The position numbers were made by a program, and so were the translations under genes. From the NCBI RefSeq assembly GCF_009646095.1, contig NZ_CP045725.1:930001-994000 (forward strand): a stretch of DNA of 64,000 nucleotides, given 5' to 3'. This document shows positions 19,093 to 27,376 of the stretch, one piece after another. The stretch is from Raineyella fluvialis. Lineage in GTDB: Bacteria; Actinomycetota; Actinomycetes; Propionibacteriales; Propionibacteriaceae. Position 1 is the first letter of the stretch; each line of letters starts with the position of its first letter. A model generated the notes under the pieces. It did no database searches. It was not told the origin of the DNA and saw only the letters and a program-made list of their open reading frames with translations.

Positions 19093-19956
19093 ATGACTCA
19101 CGTCATCTCCGTCCTCAACATGAAGGGTGGGGTCGGCAAGACCACCACCACGGTGATGCTCGGCGAGTTCCTGGCGGGAGAGTTCGGCAAGAAGGTGCTC
19201 CTGGTCGACATGGATCCACAGATCAGCATGTCGATCGCGATGCTCGGGGAGTTCCACTGGTCCCGGGTCAATGAGGCCAACGCCACCCTGGTCCCCCTCT
19301 TCCTCGACGCGTTGATCGAGGGTCGCCGCTCGACCCCGCAGTTCGACGTACACAAGACGCTCCAGCGCAACGCGTCCGACGTGCAGACGATCACCGGGGT
19401 GGATCTGCTGCCGTCCTCCTACGACGTCATCCCCCTGCAGCGTCACCTGGCGGTGATGACCGTCGCCCGCCACAGCCCCGTGAAGGCCTGGGACATCCTC
19501 GGCCCGGGGATCGCGCCGATCATGGACGACTACGACTACGTCCTGATCGACTGCCCGCCCAGCCTCGAAGTGATGACGATGAACGCGCTGCGGATCTCCG
19601 AGGGCTACGTGATCCCGACCATCCCCGACGTGCTGTCGACGTACGGGGTCCCGCTGGTCCAGGAACAGGTCGGGGTGTTCGCCGAGGAGGTGGGGATGGA
19701 GTGTCCGCGAGAACTCGGGATCATCGTCACCAAGTACCGCATGCTGTCGTCGGTCCACCGGGCGCAGGTCAACCGGATGCGCAACGATGCGACGCTGCCG
19801 CAGCTGATGGAGCCCTGGATCCCCGAGACAAATCGGATCGCCGCCTCCGCCGCGGACGAGGGCTTCCCGTCGCTGCAGGTGAAGTACGGGCGCGAGCACT
19901 TCCGGGCGCTGCGGCAGCTGACGGATGCGTTCAGGCGACGCGTCGAGGGCAACTGA
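19093..19956 (+). CDS. ParA-family ATPase, copy 2
   Basis: Encodes 287 residues, paralogous to the protein at 17384. It shares the start MTHVISV-NMKGGVGKTTTT, VLLVDMDPQ, YVLIDCPPSLEVM, GYVIPTIPDVLSTYG and LGIIVTKYRM, with divergence between residues 55 and 100 and in the last third. GAAGGAGAAC lies before the ATG. All nucleotide-binding residues are kept, so both copies should be active. Tandem ParA proteins flanking a DNA-binding-like protein suggest a hetero-oligomeric device, but this is inferred from order only. Confidence 0.9.
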   Translation: MTHVISVLNMKGGVGKTTTTVMLGEFLAGEFGKKVLLVDMDPQISMSIAMLGEFHWSRVNEANATLVPLFLDALIEGRRSTPQFDVHKTLQRNASDVQTITGVDLLPSSYDVIPLQRHLAVMTVARHSPVKAWDILGPGIAPIMDDYDYVLIDCPPSLEVMTMNALRISEGYVIPTIPDVLSTYGVPLVQEQVGVFAEEVGMECPRELGIIVTKYRMLSSVHRAQVNRMRNDATLPQLMEPWIPETNRIAASAADEGFPSLQVKYGREHFRALRQLTDAFRRRVEGN

Positions 19957-19989
19957 ATCATCGAGGGAGACGCTGTCACAGCTTCCTCC

Positions 19990-19995
19990 TAGAGT
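19990..19995 (+). promoter_or_regulatory. Putative -10 element (TAGAGT) for the PLD helicase gene
   Basis: TAGAGT in the context CTCCTAGAGTGACTGCCG, closely matching the CTCCTAGACTGACGGCC context at 15461. A GTG seven bases downstream opens only a ten-codon frame. The ATG at 20032 would give a 30-base leader. Confidence 0.45.
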
Positions 19996-20060
19996 GACTG
20001 CCGTGACACCAGCGGCAGTCGGTACTCAATCATGAGCGGGCAGAGCCACTGCCCGAGGGG

Positions 20061-23000
20061 ATGTACGACGCGCTCCTCACCCGCGCGCTGCAACGTCGCC
20101 TCACGACGAGCTCTCTCGAGGCGGAACTCATCAAGCTCTCGGAGGCTGACCTGCCAACACGATTGGCCGATCATGTCGGGCGCGCCTTGAGTCGGCGTCT
20201 CGATGACGAGGGCGTCGAAGCTCAGGTAGCACTCGTCAATGACATGTTGAACCAGCTGGGCTTCGACGATGACGGGATTGCCCCTGAGCCTCAGATTCTC
20301 ACCGCGCTTCTTCACACTCCCGAGCCGGGCGCTCCTCCTCGCTACACCGGGCGCCCCCGCACGCCGCTGTCCGAAGCCGACCTGCTGACGAATGGCACCG
20401 GCGAACCGTCGTTGGCTGCCGAGCTGATCTCGGAGCTCGCCAGCGCCGACGAAGTGCTCCTCCTGTCAGCCTTCATCAAGTGGTCGGGGCTGCGGACGAT
20501 GCGTAAAGCTCTTGCTGACGCTGCCAGCCGTGCGATTCCCCTGCGCATCATCACCACGACGTATATGGGCGCGACTGAGCGCGGGGCCTTGGACCGACTG
20601 GTGCGCGAGTTTGGTGCTGAGATCCAAGTGTCGTACGAAACCCGCCGTACTCGACTGCACGCGAAGGCCTGGCTCTTCAAACGCCTCACTGGCTTCGACA
20701 CGGCGTACGTGGGCTCGTCGAACTTGTCCGCCCCCGCATTGCTTGACGGCTTGGAATGGAATGTGCGGCTGTCGACCCGGGCAACGCCTCAACTCCTCCG
20801 GAAGTTCGAGGCGACCTTCGCGCAGTACTGGAATGACTCGTCCTTCGAACCGTACGACCCGGATCGCGACGCGGAGCGACTGGATGAGGCTCTTGCGGTG
20901 GCCGGGGGACGGCGAGCGCCTGCGGGCCAGGTGATCAGCGTCTCCGGATTGCAGGTCCGCCCCTTCCCCTATCAAGCAGAAATGCTGGAGGCGCTCGAGG
21001 CTGAGCGCGAAGTCCACGACCGGCACCAAAATCTCGTCGTTGCCGCGACCGGAACGGGTAAGACGGTCGTGGCCGCGCTGGATTACCGCAACCTCTGCGA
21101 CACCCTAGGCACAGGCTCTTCGCGACCCACGTTGCTCTTCGTGGCCCACCGCAAGGAGATCCTCACCCAGTCGCTGAGGACCTTCCGCGAGGTGCTAAAG
21201 GACGGCAGTTTCGGTGAGCTCTGGGTGGATGGCGAGAGGCCGCGGGAATGGCGGCACGTGTTCGCTTCGATCCAGTCACTCCATGCAGCCGATATCCACC
21301 AAATGGGCTCGAACGCCTTCGACGTGGTGATCATCGACGAGTTCCACCATGCCGCTGCCCCAAGCTACGACGCACTCCTGAACCACCTCCAGCCACGCGA
21401 ACTCGTCGGGCTGACCGCTACGCCGGAACGAGCTGATGGGCTGGACGTACGGGCCTACTTCGGTGGGCACATTTCGGTGGAGATGCGGCTCTGGGAGGCG
21501 CTCGATGCCGAGCTTCTCAGTCCCTTCCACTATTTCGTCATCTCCGACAACACCGATCTGTCACAGCTCTCCTGGAAGCGGGGCAGCTATGACGTCCGCG
21601 AGTTGGAGAAGCTCTACACGGGAAACCATGCTCGGGCAGCTCTCATCCTGGACCAGGTCCGTGACCTCATCGAGGACCCGCTGCGCATGCGGGCCATCGG
21701 GTTCTGTGTCGGCATCGGCCACGCGCAATGGATGGCGGAAGTCTTCACTGCGGCAGGGATCCCCTCCACAGCCGTGGCTGGCACCATCTCAAGCGAGGAG
21801 CGAGCACAGGCACTCAGCGATCTGCAGGAGCGGCGGATCAACGCCATGTTCGCCGTCGACATGTTCAACGAGGGCGTCGATCTGCCTGACGTCGACACTG
21901 TGCTGTTCCTCCGTCCGACCGAATCGGCCACCGTCTTCCTCCAGCAACTGGGCCGAGGCCTGCGACGTACGAAAGACAAGGCGGTATTGACCGCCCTCGA
22001 CTTCGTCGGCCACCAGCACAGAGAGTTCCGATTCGACCAGCGATTCCGAGCCATCACCGGCTCGAGCACCGCGCGCCTTCGCCGCGACATCGAGGAGGGG
22101 TTCCCCTACCTGCCTTCGGGCTGCCAGATCGTTATGGATCGGACCTCCCAGGAACGCGTTCTCAATAGTCTCAAGCGTCAGATCGGCGGGCGGTGGAATG
22201 ACATCGTCGCCCAGCTTCGTCGCATCGGAGACGTTCCCTTGGAGACCTTCCTTGAGGAGTCGCAGATCCCCCTCGCGGAGATCGTCGGCAAGGCCGGCCG
22301 AAGTTGGACGGGAGCACGACGCGAAGCTGGCTTCACTGTTCCGGCGGGCGGACCGAATGAAGAAGCGCTCTTGAGGCGAACCCGCGCGTTCGTCCACGTC
22401 GATGATCCTCAACGGGCGGCCGCCTATCTGAATCTACTGTCCGATGCGACGCAGCCCTACTCGGACCTCTCAGAGGCTGATCAGCGGTGGGCTCGCATGC
22501 TCTACTTCTCGCTGTGGCCGGGCCAGAACGCCTGGCCGTCATATGACGCCGGGCTACAAGCCCTCGCCGCGGAGCCCGCAGTACGCCAGGAAATCTCCGA
22601 GCTGGTACGACTCGGCGTCGTCCGAGCCGAGCACCGTACCCGCCGATTGGAGGGGGCGCTCGGAGCCACGGGGCTTCAATCACACGCCCGATACACCCGG
22701 GAAGAACTGGCTGCGGCCCTCGACTACGCCACCCTTACGCGCACGCCGAACACCCTTCGCCAGGGCGTCTTCTACTCCGCGGACTTCAACACCGACGGAT
22801 TATTGGTCACCCTGCAGAAGTCCGAACGCGATTACTCGCCGACGACGATGTATCGCGACTACGCCATCAGTCCCGAGCTCTTCCATTGGGAAAGCCAGTC
22901 CATGACGAAGGTGGACTCGCCAACCGGACAGCGCTACGTCCAACAGAGGGAAAACGGCAATCACGTCCTGCTGTTCGTGCGGACTGGCAAGAGCTGGGAG

Positions 23001-23144
23001 TTCGGGAAAGGGGTGCCGTACATGCTGTTGGGCGAAGCCAATTACGTGGAGCATCGAGGCGAGCAGCCGATCGCCGTCACATGGCGGCTACGGCGGCCGA
23101 TGCCTGCCGAGGAATTCCGTACTGCCAGCGTCGCAGCCGGCTAG
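20061..23144 (+). CDS. PLD nuclease - DEAD helicase - DUF3427 protein
   Basis: Encodes 1027 residues. Order: short helical N-terminus; PLD-type domain at about 110-260 with one HKD-like motif (RLHAKAWLF, then GSSNLS); SF2 helicase with Walker A AATGTGKT (328-335), DEFHH (426-430), LTATPERADG and motif VI QQLGRGLRRT; then a C-terminal DUF3427-type region (FNTDGLLVTLQKSERDYSPTTMYRDYAIS). Such proteins occur in defence and DNA-processing islands; a nucleolytic helicase acting on foreign DNA is plausible, unproven. The ATG at 20061 has no spaced ribosome site. One extra G in the GGG run at 20038-20040 would link ATG 20032 in frame as MSGAEPLPEGMYDALL, probably the true start. Codons are visibly richer in A/T than in the neighbours, suggesting transfer. 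Confidence 0.88.
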   Translation: MYDALLTRALQRRLTTSSLEAELIKLSEADLPTRLADHVGRALSRRLDDEGVEAQVALVNDMLNQLGFDDDGIAPEPQILTALLHTPEPGAPPRYTGRPRTPLSEADLLTNGTGEPSLAAELISELASADEVLLLSAFIKWSGLRTMRKALADAASRAIPLRIITTTYMGATERGALDRLVREFGAEIQVSYETRRTRLHAKAWLFKRLTGFDTAYVGSSNLSAPALLDGLEWNVRLSTRATPQLLRKFEATFAQYWNDSSFEPYDPDRDAERLDEALAVAGGRRAPAGQVISVSGLQVRPFPYQAEMLEALEAEREVHDRHQNLVVAATGTGKTVVAALDYRNLCDTLGTGSSRPTLLFVAHRKEILTQSLRTFREVLKDGSFGELWVDGERPREWRHVFASIQSLHAADIHQMGSNAFDVVIIDEFHHAAAPSYDALLNHLQPRELVGLTATPERADGLDVRAYFGGHISVEMRLWEALDAELLSPFHYFVISDNTDLSQLSWKRGSYDVRELEKLYTGNHARAALILDQVRDLIEDPLRMRAIGFCVGIGHAQWMAEVFTAAGIPSTAVAGTISSEERAQALSDLQERRINAMFAVDMFNEGVDLPDVDTVLFLRPTESATVFLQQLGRGLRRTKDKAVLTALDFVGHQHREFRFDQRFRAITGSSTARLRRDIEEGFPYLPSGCQIVMDRTSQERVLNSLKRQIGGRWNDIVAQLRRIGDVPLETFLEESQIPLAEIVGKAGRSWTGARREAGFTVPAGGPNEEALLRRTRAFVHVDDPQRAAAYLNLLSDATQPYSDLSEADQRWARMLYFSLWPGQNAWPSYDAGLQALAAEPAVRQEISELVRLGVVRAEHRTRRLEGALGATGLQSHARYTREELAAALDYATLTRTPNTLRQGVFYSADFNTDGLLVTLQKSERDYSPTTMYRDYAISPELFHWESQSMTKVDSPTGQRYVQQRENGNHVLLFVRTGKSWEFGKGVPYMLLGEANYVEHRGEQPIAVTWRLRRPMPAEEFRTASVAAG

Positions 23145-23306
23145 TGCGTGGTCCGGTGCTAGCCGGTATGCGAGCCACTGCCAGACTGCCACTTCGTCAA
23201 GCCAGTTGAGACGCGCATCTCCTCCATAACAGGCTTCCAACCGCGCGGGGGGGTGCAAGAGTGATTGTCAGCGCGGAACCGCCGCGCCGATGAACTGGAG
23301 GCCACA

Positions 23307-23816
23307 GTGCGCCGTCGCCGACTCTTCACTCTGCTGGCCGCTGTGGCGCTGCTACCCCTTGGGCAGGTCCCCTCTGCCGAAGCTGCCACCAGCACGACCG
23401 CCACGATCACCTGGCGATCGGACTGCTACAAAGGCGCTCGCGTGCTGTGTGCCGACCAGACCAACAACAAGATGGCGTACTTCAAGAATGGGGTGCTGGT
23501 CTACGAGCTCGATGCGCGGTTCGGGCCGACCGGCTCAGTCGACATCAGTCCGACCCGCAACGGCGACTTCACCATCTTCCGCAAGGTCAAGAACGACTGG
23601 TCGACGCTCTACAACTCCCCCATGCCGGACGCGATGTACTTCTCTGGGGGGGAGGCCGTCCACTACTCCGACGATTTCGCCACGAACGGCTGGACCGACA
23701 CCAGCCATGGCTGCATCAACATCCGTGACCGCCCCGCCTTGGACGTCATCTACAAGGAGATCAAGCTGGGAGACCCGATCCACATCTGGGGCACTCCCCC
23801 ACCACCGGTGATCTGA
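23307..23816 (+). CDS. Secreted L,D-transpeptidase (YkuD domain)
   Basis: Encodes 169 residues: signal peptide (RRRRLFTLLAAVALLPLGQV, probable cleavage after AEA) followed by a single YkuD domain. The catalytic motif SHGCINIRD is complete, preceded by the conserved histidine in AVHYSDDF. It would form 3-3 peptidoglycan cross-links outside the membrane. It is short, without the Ig-like or LysM domains that many actinobacterial enzymes carry. GTG 23307 lies behind TGGAGG, and the basic signal-peptide start supports it over the upstream candidate at 23265. Confidence 0.85.
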   Translation: MRRRRLFTLLAAVALLPLGQVPSAEAATSTTATITWRSDCYKGARVLCADQTNNKMAYFKNGVLVYELDARFGPTGSVDISPTRNGDFTIFRKVKNDWSTLYNSPMPDAMYFSGGEAVHYSDDFATNGWTDTSHGCINIRDRPALDVIYKEIKLGDPIHIWGTPPPPVI

Positions 23817-23863
23817 CAAGCGCTCCGGGCTGTGTCACGACTTGGCGCGCCTACCGTTGGAGC

Positions 23864-24244
23864 ATGAAGGTGCCCATCGGCTCGACGCGGATCCCTGACA
23901 CGGTGCCACGGCCCATCCTGGTCGTCGCCCGAACCCGCCTGCCATTCGGTCGGCGCCGTGCCGGCGCGGTGCGGGGCGTCGTCACCCTGGCACACTCCCG
24001 CCCCTGGTACCTCACGGCGGTCCAGCTGGTCTCGGCGCCCGGTTCGTTCCCGGTCGTCGGACGCGATCATCGGCGTGACCTGAAGACCATCGACCGGGTC
24101 ACCGCAACGTGGCCCGACCGGGAACGGCTCGACACTCTCCAGCGCGCCGGCAGGGACCCGCGCTGGGCCCGATGGACCGCTGACGGCATGCGGGAACGTC
24201 ACGAGGATGACCGTAGGGTGCCTCGTCACGGGGCCCAGCGGTGA
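23864..24244 (+). CDS. Hypothetical protein
   Basis: A 126-residue frame rich in Arg, with hydrophobic stretches PILVVARTRLPF and YLTAVQLVSAPGSF and a charged C-terminal half. No family recognised. A possible leaderless promoter, TACCGT, ends six bases before the ATG, and GGAG sits two bases before it. It overlaps the 3' end of the converging ppgK by 19 bases. An opposite-strand frame at 23750-24229 is an alternative, so this call is uncertain. Confidence 0.4.
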   Translation: MKVPIGSTRIPDTVPRPILVVARTRLPFGRRRAGAVRGVVTLAHSRPWYLTAVQLVSAPGSFPVVGRDHRRDLKTIDRVTATWPDRERLDTLQRAGRDPRWARWTADGMRERHEDDRRVPRHGAQR

Positions 24245-25077
24245 CCTAGCGTGGACGCCGTGGCCACCCCCGCCATCCGCGCCGCCCCGATGATTCCCGC
24301 GGAGTTCTGCAGGGCCGCCGGCACCACCGGGCAGTTCAGGCGCAACTGCGGCAGGAACTTCTCGCTGTGCTCACTCACCCCGCCACCCACGACGATCAGG
24401 TCGGGCGAGAAGAGGAAGTCCAGCGCCCCGAAGTACCGCTGCAGCCGCGGCACGTACGCCTCGAAGCTCAGGTTCTCCCGGGCACGGGCAGAGGCTGCGG
24501 CGAGGACTTCGGCGTCCAGGCCGTCGAGTTCGAGGTGGCCCAGCTCGGTGTTCGGGATGAGGACGCCGTCGTGGATCAGTGCGCTGCCGATGCCGGTGCC
24601 CAGAGTGGTCACGATGACCATGCCGGACGCGTTCCTCGCCGCGCCGTAGGTCACCTCGGCCACACCCGCGGCGTCGGCGTCGTTGACCAGGGTCACCTCT
24701 CGCCCCAGCGCCAGTTGGAAGGTCTGCTGGGCCGGTGCGTCGATCCAGGAGCTGTCGATGTTCGCGGCAGAGCAGGTGACACCGTGCCGTACGATCGCCG
24801 GGATCGTCACCCCGACGGGCCCGTCACCCAACTCCGCGGAGAGGCGCTCGGCGATCTGCGCCACGACCTCGGCGACGTTGCGCGGCGTGGACGGCGACGG
24901 GGTCGGGATCTGCAGGAAGTCCGACGCGTACTCTCCGCGCCGTACGTCCACCACGGCACCCTTGATCCCCGAGCCGCCGATATCGATGCCGAGGGCGGAC
25001 GAGGTCCTCGGGACAACGGGGACGGGCTGGGAGACGGGAATCGTCGGGGTCTCGATGAGGTCGACCAGTGCGGCCAT
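24226..25077 (-). CDS. ppgK: Polyphosphate glucokinase (ROK family)
   Basis: Phosphorylates glucose to glucose-6-phosphate using polyphosphate (or ATP). Encodes 283 residues with the phosphate-1 loop GIDIGGSGIKGA near residue 30, the PPGK-typical TLGTGIGSALI and NTELGHLELDG stretches, and VVGGGVSEH near the C-terminus. The Ala/Pro-rich extension before the first motif is longer than usual. GAAGGGA precedes the ATG. It is divergent from two LacI genes, with a TGAAACGATTCA operator between them, suggesting it serves the rhamnoside block by trapping glucose released by the GH3 enzyme (inference). Confidence 0.93.
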   Translation of the reverse strand: MAALVDLIETPTIPVSQPVPVVPRTSSALGIDIGGSGIKGAVVDVRRGEYASDFLQIPTPSPSTPRNVAEVVAQIAERLSAELGDGPVGVTIPAIVRHGVTCSAANIDSSWIDAPAQQTFQLALGREVTLVNDADAAGVAEVTYGAARNASGMVIVTTLGTGIGSALIHDGVLIPNTELGHLELDGLDAEVLAAASARARENLSFEAYVPRLQRYFGALDFLFSPDLIVVGGGVSEHSEKFLPQLRLNCPVVPAALQNSAGIIGAARMAGVATASTLGHRWAP

Positions 25078-25134
25078 GGGGACGTCCCTTCATTGCGACG
25101 GTGATATGCGCGGCGGAGACAGGAACCGCTAACT

Positions 25135-25146
25135 TGAAACGATTCA
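25135..25146. promoter_or_regulatory. LacI-type operator TGAAACGATTCA, site 1
   Basis: TGAAACGATTCA within TTGAAACGATTCACA, between ppgK and the first LacI gene. It is an imperfect palindrome with TGAA/TTCA arms and a central CG. An identical 12-mer precedes the MFS transporter (27343) and a one-mismatch copy lies at 25203, which defines a shared regulon. Confidence 0.75.
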
Positions 25147-25202
25147 CATGCTAAATGGCGGACCTCCCTGCGGCAAGCCCATCCACGACCGCCAGTCTCC
25201 TG

Positions 25203-25214
25203 TGAAACGATTCG
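25203..25214. promoter_or_regulatory. LacI-type operator TGAAACGATTCG, site 2
   Basis: TGAAACGATTCG, one base off the copy at 25135 and 68 bases from it, 36 bases before the ATG of the first LacI gene. It probably mediates autoregulation of the LacI pair. Confidence 0.65.
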
Positions 25215-25249
25215 AAAGACAGCTGCACACCAACGACGAGGAGCAGAGC

Positions 25250-26287
25250 ATGGCCGGCGCCCGATCGAACCGAGGGCCCCTGCTGCGGGACGTCGCCCAA
25301 CGGGCGGGCGTGTCCGTCGGCACCGTGTCGAACGTGCTCAACAACCCCGAGAAGGTCTCCCCCGAGACGCTGACACGGGTCCAGGCGGCGATCACCGAAC
25401 TCGGCTTCGTCCCGAACGCCGCCGCCCGTCAGCTCCGGGCCGGTCGCAGCGCGTCCGTCGGTCTGCTCGTCCTCGACGTCCGCAACCCGTTCTTCACCGA
25501 CCTCGCGGCCGGTGTCGAGGAGGCGGCGATCGACAGCGGGCTGGCCGTGATCCTCGCCACCAGCTCCGGGCGACCCGACCGCGAGGCGATGTACCTGGAG
25601 CGGTTCGAGCAGAGTCGCGTCGACGGCGTGCTGGTCACTCCCGTCGGTTCCTCGGTCGAGCCGCTCGTCGCGCTGCGTGACCGTGGCACCCCCGTCATCC
25701 TGCTCGACCGGCTCACGCAGACGCCCGGCTTCAGCTCGATCGCCGTGGACGACGCGGAGGGTGGCCGGCTGGGCGGTCAGCACCTGGTCGACATCGGGTG
25801 CCGCCACATCGCCTTCGTCGGGGGCCCCCGGACCCTCGAGCAGGTCCGCAACCGAGCCGCCGGCGCCCGCAGGGTCGCCGAGGCCGCCGGCGTGGACCTC
25901 ACCGAGATCCTCACCACCGACATGTCCGCCGACGAGGGACACCGCGTCGGCACCGAGATCGCCGCCCTACCCCCGGACGAGAGGCCCGACGGCATCTTCG
26001 CCGGCAACGACCTGATCGCTCTGGCAGTCCTCCAGGCCCTGCTCAGCGCCGGGATCCGGGTCCCGGAGGAGGTGGCCGTCCTCGGCTACGACGACATCCC
26101 GTTCGCCGCCCTGGCCACCGTCCCCCTGTCCTCGATCCGCCAGCCCAGCCACCTGATGGGGCAACGGGCCATGGCGCTGCTCACCGCCCATCTCCGCGGC
26201 GACACCGCGCACTCCGACCACGAGGTGTTCACCCCCGAGTTGATCGTCCGGGGGACAACGGCGGGTCACCGGCGAGACGACGCATGA
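25250..26287 (+). CDS. LacI-family regulator 1 of the rhamnoside block
   Basis: Encodes 345 residues. The helix-turn-helix RDVAQRAGVSVGTVSNVLNN and hinge LGFVPNAAARQLRAGRS are canonical; the sensor domain contains VRNPFFTDLAAGVEEAA, AGNDLIALAVLQAL and VLGYDDIPFAALATVPLSSIRQP. GAGGAGC precedes the ATG. Its stop overlaps the next LacI gene as ATGA, so the two are produced together. Two operator copies lie just upstream. The ligand is probably rhamnose or a rhamnoside-derived sugar (inference). Confidence 0.92.
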   Translation: MAGARSNRGPLLRDVAQRAGVSVGTVSNVLNNPEKVSPETLTRVQAAITELGFVPNAAARQLRAGRSASVGLLVLDVRNPFFTDLAAGVEEAAIDSGLAVILATSSGRPDREAMYLERFEQSRVDGVLVTPVGSSVEPLVALRDRGTPVILLDRLTQTPGFSSIAVDDAEGGRLGGQHLVDIGCRHIAFVGGPRTLEQVRNRAAGARRVAEAAGVDLTEILTTDMSADEGHRVGTEIAALPPDERPDGIFAGNDLIALAVLQALLSAGIRVPEEVAVLGYDDIPFAALATVPLSSIRQPSHLMGQRAMALLTAHLRGDTAHSDHEVFTPELIVRGTTAGHRRDDA

Positions 26288-27288
26288 CGTCACCGAGTGC
26301 CGGACGCCCCTCGGTGAAGGACGTGGCCGAACGCGCGGGTGTATCGGTCGGCACGGTCTCCCACGTGCTCAACCACCCCGATCGGGTCAGTGACGCCACA
26401 CTCCAGCGTGTCCGTACGGCGATCGACGACCTGGGCTTCATTCCGTCGGGGGCCGCCCGGCACCTGCGGCAGGGCACCTCTCAGGCCGTCGGACTCGTCG
26501 TGGCCGACATCGCCAACCCGTACTACATCGAGGCTGCCCGGGCGGTGGAGGACAGCCTGGTCCAGCGGGGGATGGCGATGATGATGAGTTCCACCGATGG
26601 CGACCCCGAACGAGAGCGGCGCATCCTCGAGATGCTCGCCGCCCAGCAGGTGCGCGGGATCATCCTGACCCCCTCGGAGCGAAGCCCGGAGAACCTGGCA
26701 CTCGTCCGCCGCCGAGGCATCCCCACGGTTCTGCTCGACGGAGGGTCGAGCCGCTCCGCGTTCTCCACGGTGGGCGTCGACGACGTCGCCGGCGGACGGA
26801 TGGCGGTGGCGCACCTGCTGGCCTCCGGCCACCGCTCGATCGCGGTCATCTCCGGCCCCCTCGAGGTGCGACAGGCCGCGGATCGATGGGAGGGCGCGCG
26901 TCAGGCCGTACGCGATGCGGGGCTCAACCCCAGGACGACGCTCGTCCATCTCGTGGCCGACTCGTTCAGCGCCGAGGCCGGAGCCGAGGCAATGTCCCTG
27001 CTCCTGGAGGGGCCGGTGCGCCCCACCGCCGCCTTCACCGTCAACGACGTGATGGCCATCGGCGCGATGCGGACGCTGCGCCGGGAGGGACTCCGCATCC
27101 CCGAGGAGATGGCGCTGGTCGGCTACGACGACATCCCCGTCGCCGCCGAACTCATCACCCCGTTGACGACCGTACGGCAACCGATGGCCAGCCTCGGACG
27201 GCGTGCGGCCGAACTGCTCCTCGAGGGCCGGGGCGTCGAGCACGTGCTCTTCCGGCCCCACCTCGCGGTGCGCGCCTCCGCCCCGTAG
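26284..27288 (+). CDS. LacI-family regulator 2 of the rhamnoside block
   Basis: Encodes 334 residues, paralogous to the preceding protein: KDVAERAGVSVGTVSHVLNH, LGFIPSGAARHLRQGTS, ADIANPYYIEAARAVE, AFTVNDVMAIGAM and LVGYDDIPVAAELITPLTTVRQP. The recognition helices of the two proteins differ by one residue (S versus H before VLN), so they may bind the same operators, perhaps as mixed dimers or with different inducers. Translationally coupled to regulator 1 by an ATGA overlap. Confidence 0.92.
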   Translation: MTSPSAGRPSVKDVAERAGVSVGTVSHVLNHPDRVSDATLQRVRTAIDDLGFIPSGAARHLRQGTSQAVGLVVADIANPYYIEAARAVEDSLVQRGMAMMMSSTDGDPERERRILEMLAAQQVRGIILTPSERSPENLALVRRRGIPTVLLDGGSSRSAFSTVGVDDVAGGRMAVAHLLASGHRSIAVISGPLEVRQAADRWEGARQAVRDAGLNPRTTLVHLVADSFSAEAGAEAMSLLLEGPVRPTAAFTVNDVMAIGAMRTLRREGLRIPEEMALVGYDDIPVAAELITPLTTVRQPMASLGRRAAELLLEGRGVEHVLFRPHLAVRASAP

Positions 27289-27306
27289 CGCCCGACACCA
27301 TCGGCG

Positions 27307-27354
27307 TTGACACGTTTCAATGGATGTGTCACACTCATTGCATGAAACGATTCA
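27307..27354 (+). promoter_or_regulatory. Promoter and LacI operator of the rhamnoside operon
   Basis: TTGACA at 27307-27312 is a good -35; 17-18 bases on, a weak -10 (CACACT) lies at 27330. A perfect TGAAACGATTCA operator sits at 27343-27354, around the likely transcription start, and a half site (ACGTTTCAA) at 27312-27320 overlaps the -35 region. This arrangement fits repression of the MFS-GH78-GH3-rhaIBD operon by the LacI pair. Confidence 0.65.
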
Positions 27355-27376
27355 ACGACGAATTGGAGTGCCTGCG

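Noticed and set aside
17384-19956. Plasmid or chromosome partition (parABS) locus
   Set aside because: No ParB homologue, no noticed parS site and no replication gene; the ParA proteins are better viewed as part of the neighbouring block.
20003-20035. Leaderless start of the PLD helicase at GTG 20003
   Set aside because: The spacing to TAGAGT is ideal, but the frame ends after ten codons and joining the helicase frame would need an extra base removed, opposite to all other indels here.
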